A stretch of 64,000 bases of DNA from Bacteroidota bacterium (GCA_023460855.1 JAEWOS010000018.1:62001-126000); one strand, 5' to 3'. Counted from the stretch's first letter, positions 27,044 through 37,556 are shown. Notes: generated from the sequence alone by a model not told the origin. Program-made: numbers and translations.

Positions 27044-27888
27044 TGAAGAAAATGAACAGATTTTGGGAACTGCTCATCCTGGGAAGCTGCACGGCAATTG
27101 TCCTGCTTTTTCTGGGTGTGATCATTTTCGATATTGTTTCAAAAGGCTGGGGCGCTATCAGTTGGGATTTTCTTTCCACTACGCCGAAAAATGCAATGAC
27201 GGAAGGCGGAATTCTGCCGGCAATTGTCGGAACCGTGCTTCTCACCATTCTTACCGCGGTTTTTTGTATTCCTTTCGGAGTCTGCTGTGCAGTTTATCTC
27301 AATGAGTATGCAAAAGACAGCATTTTAACAAAAGCAATACGTGCATCGATCAGGAATCTTTCGGGAATTCCTTCTATTATTTACGGACTTTTCGGACTTG
27401 CGCTTTTTGTACAGGGAATTAATCTCGGAACATCTATGCTTTCTGCAGGGTTAACGCTCGGTCTGCTTTCACTTCCTTACATCATTACAACGACCGAAGA
27501 AGCGCTCCGCAGAATTCCGAATTCGCAGCGTGAAGCAGCTTTGGCAGTGGGCGCAACACAGTTTGAAAGCATCAAGGACGTGGTGCTTCCATCCGCACTT
27601 CCGGGAATTCTTACGGGAGTTGTGTTAACGCTTTCGCGAGCCGCCGGTGAAACCGCGCCGATTCTTTTTACGGGAGTGGCATTTTTTATTACCGGAAATA
27701 CAGGTGGTGTCAATCAGGAATTTATGGCGCTGCCGTATCACCTGTACATGCTTTCCACACAGCATCAGGCAATTGAACAGGTGCGTCCGCTTGCTTACGG
27801 AACCGCGCTCGTGCTTATTGTTGTGGTGTTCTTACTCAGTTTAACGGCATTTTATATCCGCTATATATATTCTAAAAATGGAAAATAA
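27043..27888 (+). CDS. pstA: Phosphate ABC transporter permease PstA
   Basis: This 281-residue permease has six predicted helices and an EAA loop (QREAALAVGATQFESIKDVV). It pairs with PstC. The start codon overlaps the pstC stop by one base, and the end overlaps the pstB start by 11 bases, so the three genes are tightly coupled. Confidence 0.93.
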   Translation: MKKMNRFWELLILGSCTAIVLLFLGVIIFDIVSKGWGAISWDFLSTTPKNAMTEGGILPAIVGTVLLTILTAVFCIPFGVCCAVYLNEYAKDSILTKAIRASIRNLSGIPSIIYGLFGLALFVQGINLGTSMLSAGLTLGLLSLPYIITTTEEALRRIPNSQREAALAVGATQFESIKDVVLPSALPGILTGVVLTLSRAAGETAPILFTGVAFFITGNTGGVNQEFMALPYHLYMLSTQHQAIEQVRPLAYGTALVLIVVVFLLSLTAFYIRYIYSKNGK

Positions 27889-28636
27889 TATAAAGCTTTC
27901 AGGCAATAACGTCAATCTCTGGTTTGGCGACAAGCATATTCTTAAGGACTGTAACGTAACTTTTGAGAAACACTCTGTTACCGCTCTGATCGGACCTTCA
28001 GGCTGTGGTAAATCGACGTTGCTGCGCTGCTTCAACAGAATGCATGATTTGAATGCTGAAGCTCGTGTTGAAGGCAATTTTATGCTTGACAATGAAGATA
28101 TTTACGATCGCAGTACTTCCGTAACGCAGATCAGAAAGAAAATCGGAATGGTTTTCCAGAAGGCGAACCCTTTCCCAAAGAGCATTTATGAAAACATCAA
28201 TTACGGATTGAAGATTAATAATTTTCCGGTTCGCGAAAGGTCAAAAATCATCGAGAAATCGCTGAAGGAAAGTTATATCTGGGATGAGGTAAAAGATGAT
28301 ATGAAAAAACCTGCAACAAGGCTTTCCGGCGGACAGCAGCAAAGACTCTGCATTGCACGTACGGTTGCACTTCGTCCGGAAGTTATTCTGATGGATGAAC
28401 CGTGTTCAGCGCTGGACCCGATTTCTACCAAAAAAGTGGAAGAACTCATTCAGGAATTAAAAAAGGATTACACCATCGTTATTGTAACCCACAATATGCA
28501 GCAGGCACAGCGGGTTGCCGATAAAACCTGCTTTATGTATCTGGGCGAAGTGATCGAATTTGACAAAACAGAAAATATATTCCGGAATCCGCAGCACGAA
28601 CTTACCCAAAAGTATATTCGCGGAGCGTTCGGCTAA
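27878..28636 (+). CDS. pstB: Phosphate ABC transporter ATPase PstB
   Basis: This 252-residue ATPase has Walker A GPSGCGKST near residue 40, the signature LSGGQQQRLCIART and Walker B VILMDEPCSALDP. The D-loop and His switch (VTHNMQQAQ) follow. It powers phosphate import. The usual downstream phoU is missing here; gyrB follows after 230 bases. Confidence 0.95.
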   Translation: MENNIKLSGNNVNLWFGDKHILKDCNVTFEKHSVTALIGPSGCGKSTLLRCFNRMHDLNAEARVEGNFMLDNEDIYDRSTSVTQIRKKIGMVFQKANPFPKSIYENINYGLKINNFPVRERSKIIEKSLKESYIWDEVKDDMKKPATRLSGGQQQRLCIARTVALRPEVILMDEPCSALDPISTKKVEELIQELKKDYTIVIVTHNMQQAQRVADKTCFMYLGEVIEFDKTENIFRNPQHELTQKYIRGAFG

Positions 28637-28866
28637 CTGATTTTTTTGTTTTTCAGCGCTTCTGTGCGACAGTTTCAACAGGGCTTTTTGTTAATAACTT
28701 TTAGCCGTATTTGCCTGTTCAAAATTTCCATATCTCACGCGTTTTTACGATATTTGCTAGTCTTTATAAAGAATAAGACGACAGATCTCAGGCATCAGAT
28801 TTCAGACAGTCATTTTGCTGAATTTTGATGTCTGTTTTCTGGAAATTCAAATCAAATATTTTGTAA

Positions 28867-30801
28867 ATGAGTCAGAAACAATATACAGCGAGCAGCATTC
28901 AGTCTTTGGAAGGTATTGAACACGTTCGTCTGCGTCCTTCCATGTACATTGGGGATGTAGGTGTGCGCGGTCTTCACCATTTGGTTTATGAAGTGGTGGA
29001 TAATTCCATTGATGAAGCTTTGGCGGGACATGCAACGCAGGTTGATGTCATTATTCATGAAGGAGACGGTGTTTCGGTGAAGGATAACGGACGAGGTATT
29101 CCGGTAGATTTTCACGAGAAAGAACAGATGTCGGCACTGGAAGTGGTTATGACCAAAATCGGAGCCGGTGGTAAATTCGATAAAGATTCCTATAAAGTTT
29201 CCGGTGGACTTCATGGTGTGGGTGTTTCCGTGGTAAATGCACTTTCCACGTCGCTTATTGCAACCGTTAACCGCGAAGGCAAAATTTATCGTCAGAAATT
29301 CGCGAGAGGACGCTCACTTGGTCCCGTTGACGAAATTGGCGTGACCGAAGAAAGAGGAACGGAAGTGTTCTTTCAGCCGGACGGTGATATTTTCCCGGAA
29401 CTGGTTTACAACTATGATACTTTGGCAGCACGTCTGCGCGAACTGGCTTTTCTGAACCGCGGAATTACGATTACGCTTACCGATGAAAGAACGAAAGAGG
29501 AAGACGGAAGTTTCAAGAAGGAAACATTCTATTCGGAAGGCGGACTGAAAGAATTTGTACAGTTTATCGACGGAAACCGTGAAGCAATCATGGAAAATGT
29601 GATCTTCATGGAAGGCGAGCGCGACGATATTCCGGTGGAAGTGGCGATGCGCTATAACACCTCGTTTAATGAAAACCTGCATTCCTACGTTAACAACATT
29701 AATACGCATGAAGGCGGAACGCATTTAGCCGGTTTTAGAAGAGCTTTAACGCGTACCCTGAAAAAATATGCGGACGATCTCGGCATTCCGCAGAAAGAAA
29801 AAGTGGAAGTAACCGGCGACGATTTCCGTGAAGGACTTACTGCCGTGATTTCCGTGAAAGTAATGGAACCTCAGTTTGAAGGACAGACCAAAACAAAACT
29901 TGGAAACTCTGAAGTTTCCGGTGCGGTGGATAAAATTGTGGGTGAAATGCTGAGCAATTTCCTGGAAGAAAATCCTACTGAAGCAAAACAGATCGTTCAG
30001 AAAGTGGTACTTGCGGCAAAAGCAAGGCAGGCTGCAAAAAAAGCACGTGAAATGGTTCAGCGCAAATCTCCGATGGGCGGCGCAGGACTTCCGGGTAAAC
30101 TCGCCGACTGCTCTTCTAAAGATCCGGAAATTTCTGAAATTTTCCTGGTTGAGGGTGATTCCGCAGGCGGAACTGCAAAACAGGGAAGGGACAGACATTT
30201 TCAGGCGATTCTTCCTTTGAGAGGTAAAATTCTGAACGTGGAAAAATCCATGCTGCACAAAGTTTACGACAACGAAGAAATCAAAAATATTTATACAGCT
30301 CTGGGCGTTTCTGTTGGAACTGAAGAAGACAGCAAAGCTTTGAATATCAGTAAACTGAGATACCATAAAGTGGTGATTATGACCGATGCCGATATCGACG
30401 GTTCTCACATTTCCACTTTGATTCTTACGTTCTTCTTCCGCTACATGAAGGAACTTATTGAGCAGGGTTACGTTTATATTGCTTCGCCACCGCTTTACCT
30501 GCTGAAAAAAGGCAACAAAAAAGTATATGCCTGGAACGAAAAAGAGCGCGAAGAGAAAACGCTAGAAATGGCTACGGACGGAAAAGGTGTGGAAGTGCAG
30601 CGTTATAAAGGTCTTGGTGAAATGAACGCAGAACAGCTCTGGGAAACCACCCTGAATCCGGAAAACAGAACACTGAAGAAGGTTACCATTGAAAGCCTCG
30701 CAGATGCGGACAATGTGTTCAGTATGCTGATGGGCGATGAAGTGCCGCCAAGAAGAGAATTTATAGAGAAAAATGCCAAATATGCACGAATTGATGTGTA
30801 A
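28867..30801 (+). CDS. gyrB: DNA gyrase subunit B
   Basis: This 644-residue ATPase subunit of gyrase works with GyrA to introduce negative supercoils. The GHKL ATP site is visible (EVVDNSIDEALAG and GRGIPVD), as are the KTKLGNSEV segment and the TOPRIM motifs EGDSAGG and DADIDGSHI. The QRYKGLGEMN motif near the C-terminus is intact. Length is normal for Bacteroidota. It lies about 32 kb from dnaA in this window, so the classical dnaA-gyrB origin cluster is not conserved. Confidence 0.97.
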   Translation: MSQKQYTASSIQSLEGIEHVRLRPSMYIGDVGVRGLHHLVYEVVDNSIDEALAGHATQVDVIIHEGDGVSVKDNGRGIPVDFHEKEQMSALEVVMTKIGAGGKFDKDSYKVSGGLHGVGVSVVNALSTSLIATVNREGKIYRQKFARGRSLGPVDEIGVTEERGTEVFFQPDGDIFPELVYNYDTLAARLRELAFLNRGITITLTDERTKEEDGSFKKETFYSEGGLKEFVQFIDGNREAIMENVIFMEGERDDIPVEVAMRYNTSFNENLHSYVNNINTHEGGTHLAGFRRALTRTLKKYADDLGIPQKEKVEVTGDDFREGLTAVISVKVMEPQFEGQTKTKLGNSEVSGAVDKIVGEMLSNFLEENPTEAKQIVQKVVLAAKARQAAKKAREMVQRKSPMGGAGLPGKLADCSSKDPEISEIFLVEGDSAGGTAKQGRDRHFQAILPLRGKILNVEKSMLHKVYDNEEIKNIYTALGVSVGTEEDSKALNISKLRYHKVVIMTDADIDGSHISTLILTFFFRYMKELIEQGYVYIASPPLYLLKKGNKKVYAWNEKEREEKTLEMATDGKGVEVQRYKGLGEMNAEQLWETTLNPENRTLKKVTIESLADADNVFSMLMGDEVPPRREFIEKNAKYARIDV

Positions 30802-30826
30802 CTACGCAAATTCCTAACTGATACAG

Positions 30827-30852
30827 GCCACTCTTTTTTGGGTGGCTTTTTT
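30827..30852 (+). terminator. Intrinsic terminator after gyrB
   Basis: GCCACTC and GGGTGGC pair (with one G-T) around a loop of six T residues, followed by six T residues. Confidence 0.8.
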
Positions 30853-30947
30853 GTTAATTAATTTTTTTTAACGCAGATCAAAATCATCTTTTAAATTCTT
30901 AATATCTGTTAAATTTTATGTAATTTGGCAACGATAATAAATATAAG

Positions 30948-32843
30948 ATGTACAAACTTTACGTTCTGTTCGCAACATCATTATGTGCGTTTTTATATGG
31001 CCAGAATTATGATGTTTCGGAGGTTCCTGAAGCGCTGGTAAAGAATGCCAGTGTGGTAATAAGAGAGAAGAACACGGTTCTCAATATCACCAAAATCGAT
31101 CAAATGACTTTTGATGTTCATTCGGTGATGACCGTTCTGAACAAAGACGGAAGCAAATATTCCACTCCGGCAATTTCCTATGAACGCGGAGAGAAGATTT
31201 CCAATGTAAAAGCAACGCTCTACGATAAAAACGGAAACAGGATTAAAACTTTTTCGAAATCAGATTTCAAAGATTTTTCCAATAATTTTGACGGAACTTT
31301 CCACAGCGACAGCCGGCTGATGGTTCTGCCGTTGTCTGCAACAGATTATCCTTATACAGTGGAATTTGCGTATACCTATCAAACGGAAAGTACAGTCTTC
31401 ATCCCGGATTTTACACCTTTCAATACGCAGCACGTATCACTTCAGAACAGCAGTTTTACGATAAATAACGCTTCGGGAATTGATTTAAGGGAGAAAATTT
31501 ATCCTTCGCCGTACAACTTTACAGAGGTAATTTCTAACAATGAAGGTAAAACTTCCGAATACCGTTATCAGAATATTCCTGCTTTAACCGATGAACCTTT
31601 CGCACCCGATCCGGAAAAAATTCTGCCTAAAGTGAGTTTTGCACTTTCATCATTCAACCTGAAAGGCAAACAGGGAAATCTGCAAACCTGGGAAGATTTT
31701 GGGAAGTGGTATTACAGCAGCCTTCTTTCACCGGTTTCTGCGGTTACACCTGAGATTAAAGCGGAAGTTGCAGCCCTGAATCTTAAGGGAACCACCTCTG
31801 AGAAAGTGAAAACCCTGTTTCAGTTCATGCAGCAGAAAACGAGGTATGTTTTTGTAGCTCTCGGAATTGGAGGTTGGCAACCGATGCTCGCACAGGAAGT
31901 GCAGCAAAAAGGTTACGGCGACTGCAAGGCATTGACCAATTACATGAAAACTTTGCTCGATGCGGCCGGAATTCCTTCCTATTACAGCATCATCTGGTCG
32001 AATCCTTCTTCGGTTTCTTTCGATAAGGATTTTCCTAAAATGGCCGGAAACCACGTAATTTTGGTAGTTCCTACGGAAAACGGAAATATTTGGCTGGAAA
32101 ATACGAGTCAGGCTATTGCCTTTAATCATTTGGGAGGTTCTACAACAGCGAGAAATGTGCTTGCTGTAAAACCTGACGGGATCAATATTTTGCAAACGCC
32201 GTCGTACAGCGCCGATCAGAGCAAGGAAGTGATTAAAATGAATCTCATGCTTGCGGAAGATAATTCGGTAAGTTCGGACATGGCGGTAAAACTAACAGGA
32301 AGCCAGTACGATTTCGGAATGCCGCTGGTTTTACTTGGTGATAAAGAACGTGCTGATTTCCTGAAAACGCACTGGAGTACGCTGCATTTCGATAAGGCAA
32401 CCATGAAAGATTTCCGCAATGATAAAGACCGCGCAGAAATCAGTTATTTAACCCATCTGAAAGCTGTGAATTATGCGAAATCAGTAGGATCTGACAAGAT
32501 TTTCCGTGTGGTCCCGGTTTTTTCGAATGTCAGCCTGCTTTCTTCTGAGGACAGAATGCTGCCTTTTGAACAGCGCTTCGACCTGCAGGATGAATATCAT
32601 TTCAATTTCAAAATTCCGGAAGGGTATACCATTTCCGCTATGCCTCAGAATGTTGATATTAAATCGGAATTCGGAAATTATTCACTTAAAATTAAGATAG
32701 TGAACGGATCAAACATCGCCGTAGAACGGGTTCTGCGTATGAATAAAGGAATTCATCCAAAAGAAAAATACAATGATTACATAACTTTTCGCAAAATAAT
32801 CATGAGTAATGACAATGCGAAAGTGATGATAAAGAAAAACTGA
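30948..32843 (+). CDS. DUF3857 / transglutaminase-like protein, catalytic residues present
   Basis: This 631-residue secreted protein (signal ending FLYGQ) has an N-terminal DUF3857 beta domain (about 30-210), a transglutaminase-like fold (about 250-400) and a C-terminal beta domain. In the middle domain GYGDCKALTNYM carries a likely nucleophile (Cys near 326) and GNHVILVV the His (near 367). It is probably periplasmic or surface-exposed. The substrate is unknown. A paralogue follows after one base (TGATATG), so the two are coupled. Confidence 0.82.
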   Translation: MYKLYVLFATSLCAFLYGQNYDVSEVPEALVKNASVVIREKNTVLNITKIDQMTFDVHSVMTVLNKDGSKYSTPAISYERGEKISNVKATLYDKNGNRIKTFSKSDFKDFSNNFDGTFHSDSRLMVLPLSATDYPYTVEFAYTYQTESTVFIPDFTPFNTQHVSLQNSSFTINNASGIDLREKIYPSPYNFTEVISNNEGKTSEYRYQNIPALTDEPFAPDPEKILPKVSFALSSFNLKGKQGNLQTWEDFGKWYYSSLLSPVSAVTPEIKAEVAALNLKGTTSEKVKTLFQFMQQKTRYVFVALGIGGWQPMLAQEVQQKGYGDCKALTNYMKTLLDAAGIPSYYSIIWSNPSSVSFDKDFPKMAGNHVILVVPTENGNIWLENTSQAIAFNHLGGSTTARNVLAVKPDGINILQTPSYSADQSKEVIKMNLMLAEDNSVSSDMAVKLTGSQYDFGMPLVLLGDKERADFLKTHWSTLHFDKATMKDFRNDKDRAEISYLTHLKAVNYAKSVGSDKIFRVVPVFSNVSLLSSEDRMLPFEQRFDLQDEYHFNFKIPEGYTISAMPQNVDIKSEFGNYSLKIKIVNGSNIAVERVLRMNKGIHPKEKYNDYITFRKIIMSNDNAKVMIKKN

Positions 32844-32844
32844 T

Positions 32845-34770
32845 ATGAAGAAAATTACTTTTTTGTGCGTAATTTGTGTGAGTTCGCTATCTTTTGCACA
32901 GCACAAATTTCTTTCCCCGCCTGAATTTAATCAGGCTGATCTTACTAAAGCGAAATCAGCGATCAATGCAGATGCACCTGCAGAAATTCTGTATCGCTCC
33001 GTGCATTATCGTATAGACGATTATGGGATGATCGATAAAATGTACCATTACCGGATTAAGATTTATGACAAAGAGAAATCCGAAGAACTATTGAATCTGG
33101 AAATTCCGCTGGCCTATTCCCGAAATATGGGATCCGAGAAGATTTCACAGCTGAAAGCGCTCACCTATAATCTCGAAAACGGCAGTGTTGTTACTACAAA
33201 AGTGGAAAACAGCAGCAAGTACAAATCGAAGGAAGATAAATACATAACCGTTAATAAACTGGCTTTTCCAAATGTAAAAGACGGTTCAATCATCGAGTAT
33301 TCCTACAAAGTTGCATCGCCGTTTGTCTACGCGCTTCCGGAAGTAACCATCGAACTCGATATTCCTTCTGCCTATACAGAATTTGTTTTCGAAACACCGG
33401 TAAATATGGCGTACAGGCTGAGTTATCTGGGCGATATTTCACCAACTTATACAGAAGATACAAGGAATAAGAATCACGAAAGTATGTACAATACGTACCG
33501 CATCGGTTTTGTGAACCTGAAAAAATTTGTGACCGAAGATTTCGTTAAAAATCCGGATAATTACCGCGCAAAAGTTAGGGGCGAGCTTCATTCGGCAGCG
33601 TTCAAGGATGTCACGGAATATTCTTCAACGTGGAAAAACATCAGCGAAAGACTGCAGAAAGATGAAGAGTTCGGCGGCGAACTTGGAAAGCAAAAATTAG
33701 CAAGAAATATGATGCCAGCAGAAGTCGCATCCGCAACCACTGCGAAAGATAAAGCAGATCTTGTGTTCAGAACGGTGCAGAAAGCGTTTACCTGGGATCA
33801 GAACCGTGGTATTTTTACAGATCAGGGCTTTAAGAAACTTTTGGAAACCAAAACAGGTAATGCTCCGGATATCAACCTTTTTCTGGTAGCTATGCTTCGC
33901 GAAGCCGGACTTGAAGCCAATCCGCTGCTGATTTCTACTGTTGATAACGGTCTTCTGGATATTAATTCTCCAAATATTGCTAGTCTGAATTTTGTGCTCG
34001 CGGTTGTGGAAGATGCCGGTCAGTATTATATTTATGATGCTACTTCGAAGCAGTCTTCAGCCAATAATCTGCCGCCAAGAGACTGGAATAATAAAGGAGT
34101 AATCATGAAGAAAAAGGACGCGCAGCCTGTTTCCATGATGAACTATGCGCAAAGTGTGAATACCCTGAAACTGGACGTAAGCATCGGTGAAGACGGAACG
34201 ATTACCGGAACTTACAGCGATAAAGATACCGGAGCTTTCGCGATGCGTGCCAAAGAACGGTATGATGAAAACAGCGAAAAATACAAAAAACTGTACCCGG
34301 AAAATTTCGGTATTAATTTCACTTCCATCAATCCGCAGACACTGGAAAACGGTGACTTCGAAAGTTCGATGAAATTTGAGATGCCGTATGCAGTAGATCG
34401 CGTAGGCCAAAAAATGATTTTAAATCCGATGATGTTTCTCGCCAAATCAAAAAATGAATTTGACCAGTCCGGAACACGTTTATATCCGATAGATTTTATC
34501 GCACCGTTTGTGCGCGAAAAGCGGGTTGAAATAAAAATTCCGCAGGGTTACACGGTTGAAGAACTTCCAAAGCCAAAGCAGATTGTTACTGATGACAAAG
34601 AGATTAAATATTCCTACAACGCCCAGCAGAAGGGAGATGTTCTCGAAATTTTCAGTAAGGTAGAAGTGGCAAGCGCTGAATATCAAAAGGAATATTATCC
34701 GGCTTTTAAACAGATTTGGGCAACAATTCTGAAAGCTGAGAACCAGGCGATAAGTTTGAAGAAGAAATAA
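32845..34770 (+). CDS. DUF3857 paralogue with a degenerate transglutaminase-like domain
   Basis: This 641-residue protein has a signal peptide ending SFAQ and the same overall layout as its upstream neighbour. Where the neighbour has GYGDCKALTNYM, this protein has KTGNAPDINLFLVAM, so the nucleophile Cys is gone. Where the neighbour has GNHVILVV, it has SLNFVLAVV, so the His is gone too. It should therefore be a binding or scaffold partner rather than an enzyme. The tandem arrangement and near-zero spacing suggest joint function. Confidence 0.82.
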   Translation: MKKITFLCVICVSSLSFAQHKFLSPPEFNQADLTKAKSAINADAPAEILYRSVHYRIDDYGMIDKMYHYRIKIYDKEKSEELLNLEIPLAYSRNMGSEKISQLKALTYNLENGSVVTTKVENSSKYKSKEDKYITVNKLAFPNVKDGSIIEYSYKVASPFVYALPEVTIELDIPSAYTEFVFETPVNMAYRLSYLGDISPTYTEDTRNKNHESMYNTYRIGFVNLKKFVTEDFVKNPDNYRAKVRGELHSAAFKDVTEYSSTWKNISERLQKDEEFGGELGKQKLARNMMPAEVASATTAKDKADLVFRTVQKAFTWDQNRGIFTDQGFKKLLETKTGNAPDINLFLVAMLREAGLEANPLLISTVDNGLLDINSPNIASLNFVLAVVEDAGQYYIYDATSKQSSANNLPPRDWNNKGVIMKKKDAQPVSMMNYAQSVNTLKLDVSIGEDGTITGTYSDKDTGAFAMRAKERYDENSEKYKKLYPENFGINFTSINPQTLENGDFESSMKFEMPYAVDRVGQKMILNPMMFLAKSKNEFDQSGTRLYPIDFIAPFVREKRVEIKIPQGYTVEELPKPKQIVTDDKEIKYSYNAQQKGDVLEIFSKVEVASAEYQKEYYPAFKQIWATILKAENQAISLKKK

Positions 34771-34836
34771 ACGTTCCTGTGATCAAGCAGCTGAAACCAG
34801 AAAATTGTAAAGGCAATTTTTCCTATTTTTAAAACC

Positions 34837-35688
34837 GTGAAAGAAGTTGCTTTTATCATCAATCCGTATTCAGCCCACGGAAATTATCATCCGTTCCTGA
34901 AGGAACTGCATAACAAGGTTGAAAACCCGAATTACTACATTTCCGAATCGATTGAAGGTGCCGACCGGTTTATCGACGACCATTTCGAATCCACGAAAAT
35001 TTTTGTAGCAATTGGAGGTGACGGTACCATTTCCACCGTCGCGCGAAAAATCATCAATACCGAAAAAATACTTGCGGTTTTTCCTGCCGGTTCCGGAAAC
35101 GGTTTTTCAAATGAAACGAATTTCAGAAAAAATCTGGATGATCTCATTGAGAAAATAAATGCGGCACATTTCCGCCACATCGATACGTTCACCGTAAACG
35201 GAAAGCTTTCCATCAATGTTTCAGGAACAGGATTCGACGGCAAAGTGGTGAAAGAATTCGAGAAAACCTCGCGCGGCTTTCTTAATTACATCAAAGTGAC
35301 GCTGCAGACTTTTTTTCAGTACAGACCAGTACGCGTGAAATTCATCACACCGGAGTTCCGGAAATTCGACGGAAAATATCTGATGCTGAATATTGCCAAT
35401 ACGCGTCAGTTCGGCAATCATGCCTATATCGCTCCTATGGCGAGCAAAAGCGACGGATTGCTCGAAGTGGTGCTCGTTAAGAAATTTCCGTGGGCTTATT
35501 CGGCACTGTTTGCATACCGTATGTTCACAAAAAATCTCAAAGACGATGCTTACGTGAAGTATATTTCTGTTCCGGAAATAGAATTTGAGGTGAATACCAA
35601 AAACTGGCATCTCGATGGCGAGTTCAATGAAATCTCATCACCGGTTTCAGTAAAAATTTTGCCGAAAAGCCTAAAAATCCTGATATAA
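34837..35688 (+). CDS. Diacylglycerol/lipid kinase family protein (YegS/DagK type)
   Basis: This 283-residue cytoplasmic kinase has the ATP-binding GGDGTISTVARKI near residue 50 and the PAGSGNGFSNE motif near residue 84, both diagnostic of the DAGK catalytic domain. The C-terminal half carries the beta-sandwich of the family, including NVSGTGFDGKVV. The acceptor lipid cannot be told. The start is GTG at 34837. Confidence 0.88.
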   Translation: MKEVAFIINPYSAHGNYHPFLKELHNKVENPNYYISESIEGADRFIDDHFESTKIFVAIGGDGTISTVARKIINTEKILAVFPAGSGNGFSNETNFRKNLDDLIEKINAAHFRHIDTFTVNGKLSINVSGTGFDGKVVKEFEKTSRGFLNYIKVTLQTFFQYRPVRVKFITPEFRKFDGKYLMLNIANTRQFGNHAYIAPMASKSDGLLEVVLVKKFPWAYSALFAYRMFTKNLKDDAYVKYISVPEIEFEVNTKNWHLDGEFNEISSPVSVKILPKSLKILI

Positions 35689-35708
35689 GCTACTCTTTAA
35701 TAAGTTTG

Positions 35709-37415
35709 TTATTCTACAGCAACTGAGTCATCACCGCGTCCGTCTGCGACTGCAGTGATAATGCCGGATTCGTCAATGAGGATAAGTTCTGTCCGTCCGA
35801 TCTGGTTCACCCGCGAAATTTTATAGTTCATTTTCTCCAGTTCTGAAATGGTGGTTTCCGGGAAATTTTTTTCTACCATAACGGTTTCCGGAAGCCATTG
35901 ATGATGAAATTTAGGTGCATTTACAGTTAAATTTGGCGACAATTTAAAATCGATGACATTCACAATGCTTTGATAAACGGATGTAGGAATCGTTGTTCCG
36001 CCCGGCGTTCCGACAACCATAAAAGGTTTTCCGTTTTTCAGAACAATGGTTGGCGTCATCGAACTCAGCATCCGCTTTCCCGGCTCAATTTTATTGGCTT
36101 CACCGCCAACCGCTCCGAACATGTTCGGAACACCCGGTTTCACGGAAAAATCGTCCATTTCATTGTTCAGAAAAAATCCTGCGCCGGTAACGATAACCTT
36201 GCTGCCGTAAAGTCCGTTAAGTGTGGTAGTTGCCGAAGCGGCATTTCCGTCTTTATCGATAACGGAAATATGCGTGGTTTCGGTGGATTCCTGAACAGGT
36301 TTAATTATTTTTCCGACGGCTGAACTCGCAGTTGCTTTTCCCGCAGTGTAATTTTTCCAGCGGTTTTTCAGATAGGTTTCTGAAATTAACATGGAAGTTT
36401 TGTCTGAAATGAAATCCGGGTCGCCCATATATTCCGCGCGGTCTGCAAACGCCCGTCTTTCCGCTTCTACCATGATTTGAACTGCACTTGTAGAATTGTG
36501 CTGATGTTTTTCCAGATTTTCAAAGGCGGACATCATGAGCATTTGTGCAAGGAGAATTCCGCCGGAAGAAGGCATGGGCATCGACACTATTTCATGTCCT
36601 TTATAATTGAATCTTATGGGCGTTCGGCTGACCGCCTGATAATTTTTTAAATCTGATTGCTGAATGATTCCTTTTCCGCGCTTCATTTCCGCGGCAATAA
36701 GTGCAGCGGTTTTACCTTCGTAAAATCCTTTAAGGCCGTGCTGCTGTATGAGCCTGAGTGTTTCGCCAAGTTCTTTCTGAACGAGAAGATCTCCCGCTTT
36801 CCATTTGCTGTCTTTCACAAAAGGACTCGGGTTTTTATTAAATTTCACAAATTCTGACCGCAGCGAATTCAGCAGATTTGCTTCGCGCGCTGTTACTTCA
36901 AAACCCTGCTCCGCAAGATCAATTGCGGGCTGAACAAGCTCTGCCATCGGAAGTTTGCAATAGGGAAGTGTTGCAAAGAAACCTGCCACAGATCCAGGAA
37001 CTCCGGCTGCAAGATGTCCGTTTTGTGACCAGTCTGTTACCGCTTTTCCGTTTTTATCGAGATACATGTCCCGGCTTGCTTTTGAAGGGGCAGTTTCACG
37101 ATAGTCAATCGAAAACTGACTTCCGTCGTTTTTTACTCCGACCAGAAATCCGCCGCCTCCGATATTTCCGGCCTGCGGATAAACTACGGCCAGTGCGTAC
37201 TGCACTGCAACCACGGCATCAAATGCATTACCGCCTTTTCTCAGAATCTTTGCACCTGCTTCGCTGGCAAGCGGATGCGCAGAAACTACCACGCCTTTAT
37301 CCTTAACCCGGATTTCTTTTACGGTATTAAACCCGGTGAACTGTGCTGTGAAACTGTTCGAAAAAAATAGAAACAGAAAAACGAAAAGCGTGGTGGTTCT
37401 GGTAAATAACTGCAT
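35709..37415 (-). CDS. ggt: Gamma-glutamyltransferase
   Basis: This 568-residue secreted enzyme (signal ending FTAQF) cleaves and transfers gamma-glutamyl groups, for example from glutathione. It is made as a precursor that cuts itself before the nucleophile Thr. The cleavage site is TTHISVIDKDG, with the Thr near residue 381. The large-subunit motifs KGGNAFDAVVA and GNIGGGGFLVG are present, as are the small-subunit SSMTPTIV and GTPGGTTIPT. Expected location is the periplasm. Confidence 0.94.
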   Translation of the reverse strand: MQLFTRTTTLFVFLFLFFSNSFTAQFTGFNTVKEIRVKDKGVVVSAHPLASEAGAKILRKGGNAFDAVVAVQYALAVVYPQAGNIGGGGFLVGVKNDGSQFSIDYRETAPSKASRDMYLDKNGKAVTDWSQNGHLAAGVPGSVAGFFATLPYCKLPMAELVQPAIDLAEQGFEVTAREANLLNSLRSEFVKFNKNPSPFVKDSKWKAGDLLVQKELGETLRLIQQHGLKGFYEGKTAALIAAEMKRGKGIIQQSDLKNYQAVSRTPIRFNYKGHEIVSMPMPSSGGILLAQMLMMSAFENLEKHQHNSTSAVQIMVEAERRAFADRAEYMGDPDFISDKTSMLISETYLKNRWKNYTAGKATASSAVGKIIKPVQESTETTHISVIDKDGNAASATTTLNGLYGSKVIVTGAGFFLNNEMDDFSVKPGVPNMFGAVGGEANKIEPGKRMLSSMTPTIVLKNGKPFMVVGTPGGTTIPTSVYQSIVNVIDFKLSPNLTVNAPKFHHQWLPETVMVEKNFPETTISELEKMNYKISRVNQIGRTELILIDESGIITAVADGRGDDSVAVE

Positions 37416-37525
37416 GTCGAAAGGTTTTTTAGATAACCGAATGTAGTGAAACTGACGCTTTATTCAAACTGAAAATTAGGGTGTGTAAAAAGCTGCGAAA
37501 GATTTCAGAACAGACGCTTTTTTGC

Positions 37526-37533
37526 TATTTTTG
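37526..37533 (+). promoter_or_regulatory. -7 box (TATTTTTG) for the threonine dehydrogenase gene
   Basis: The box matches the consensus and lies 24 bases before the ATG at 37557. Confidence 0.5.
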
Positions 37534-37556
37534 TGCGTCATTCAAAAAAATAAAAT

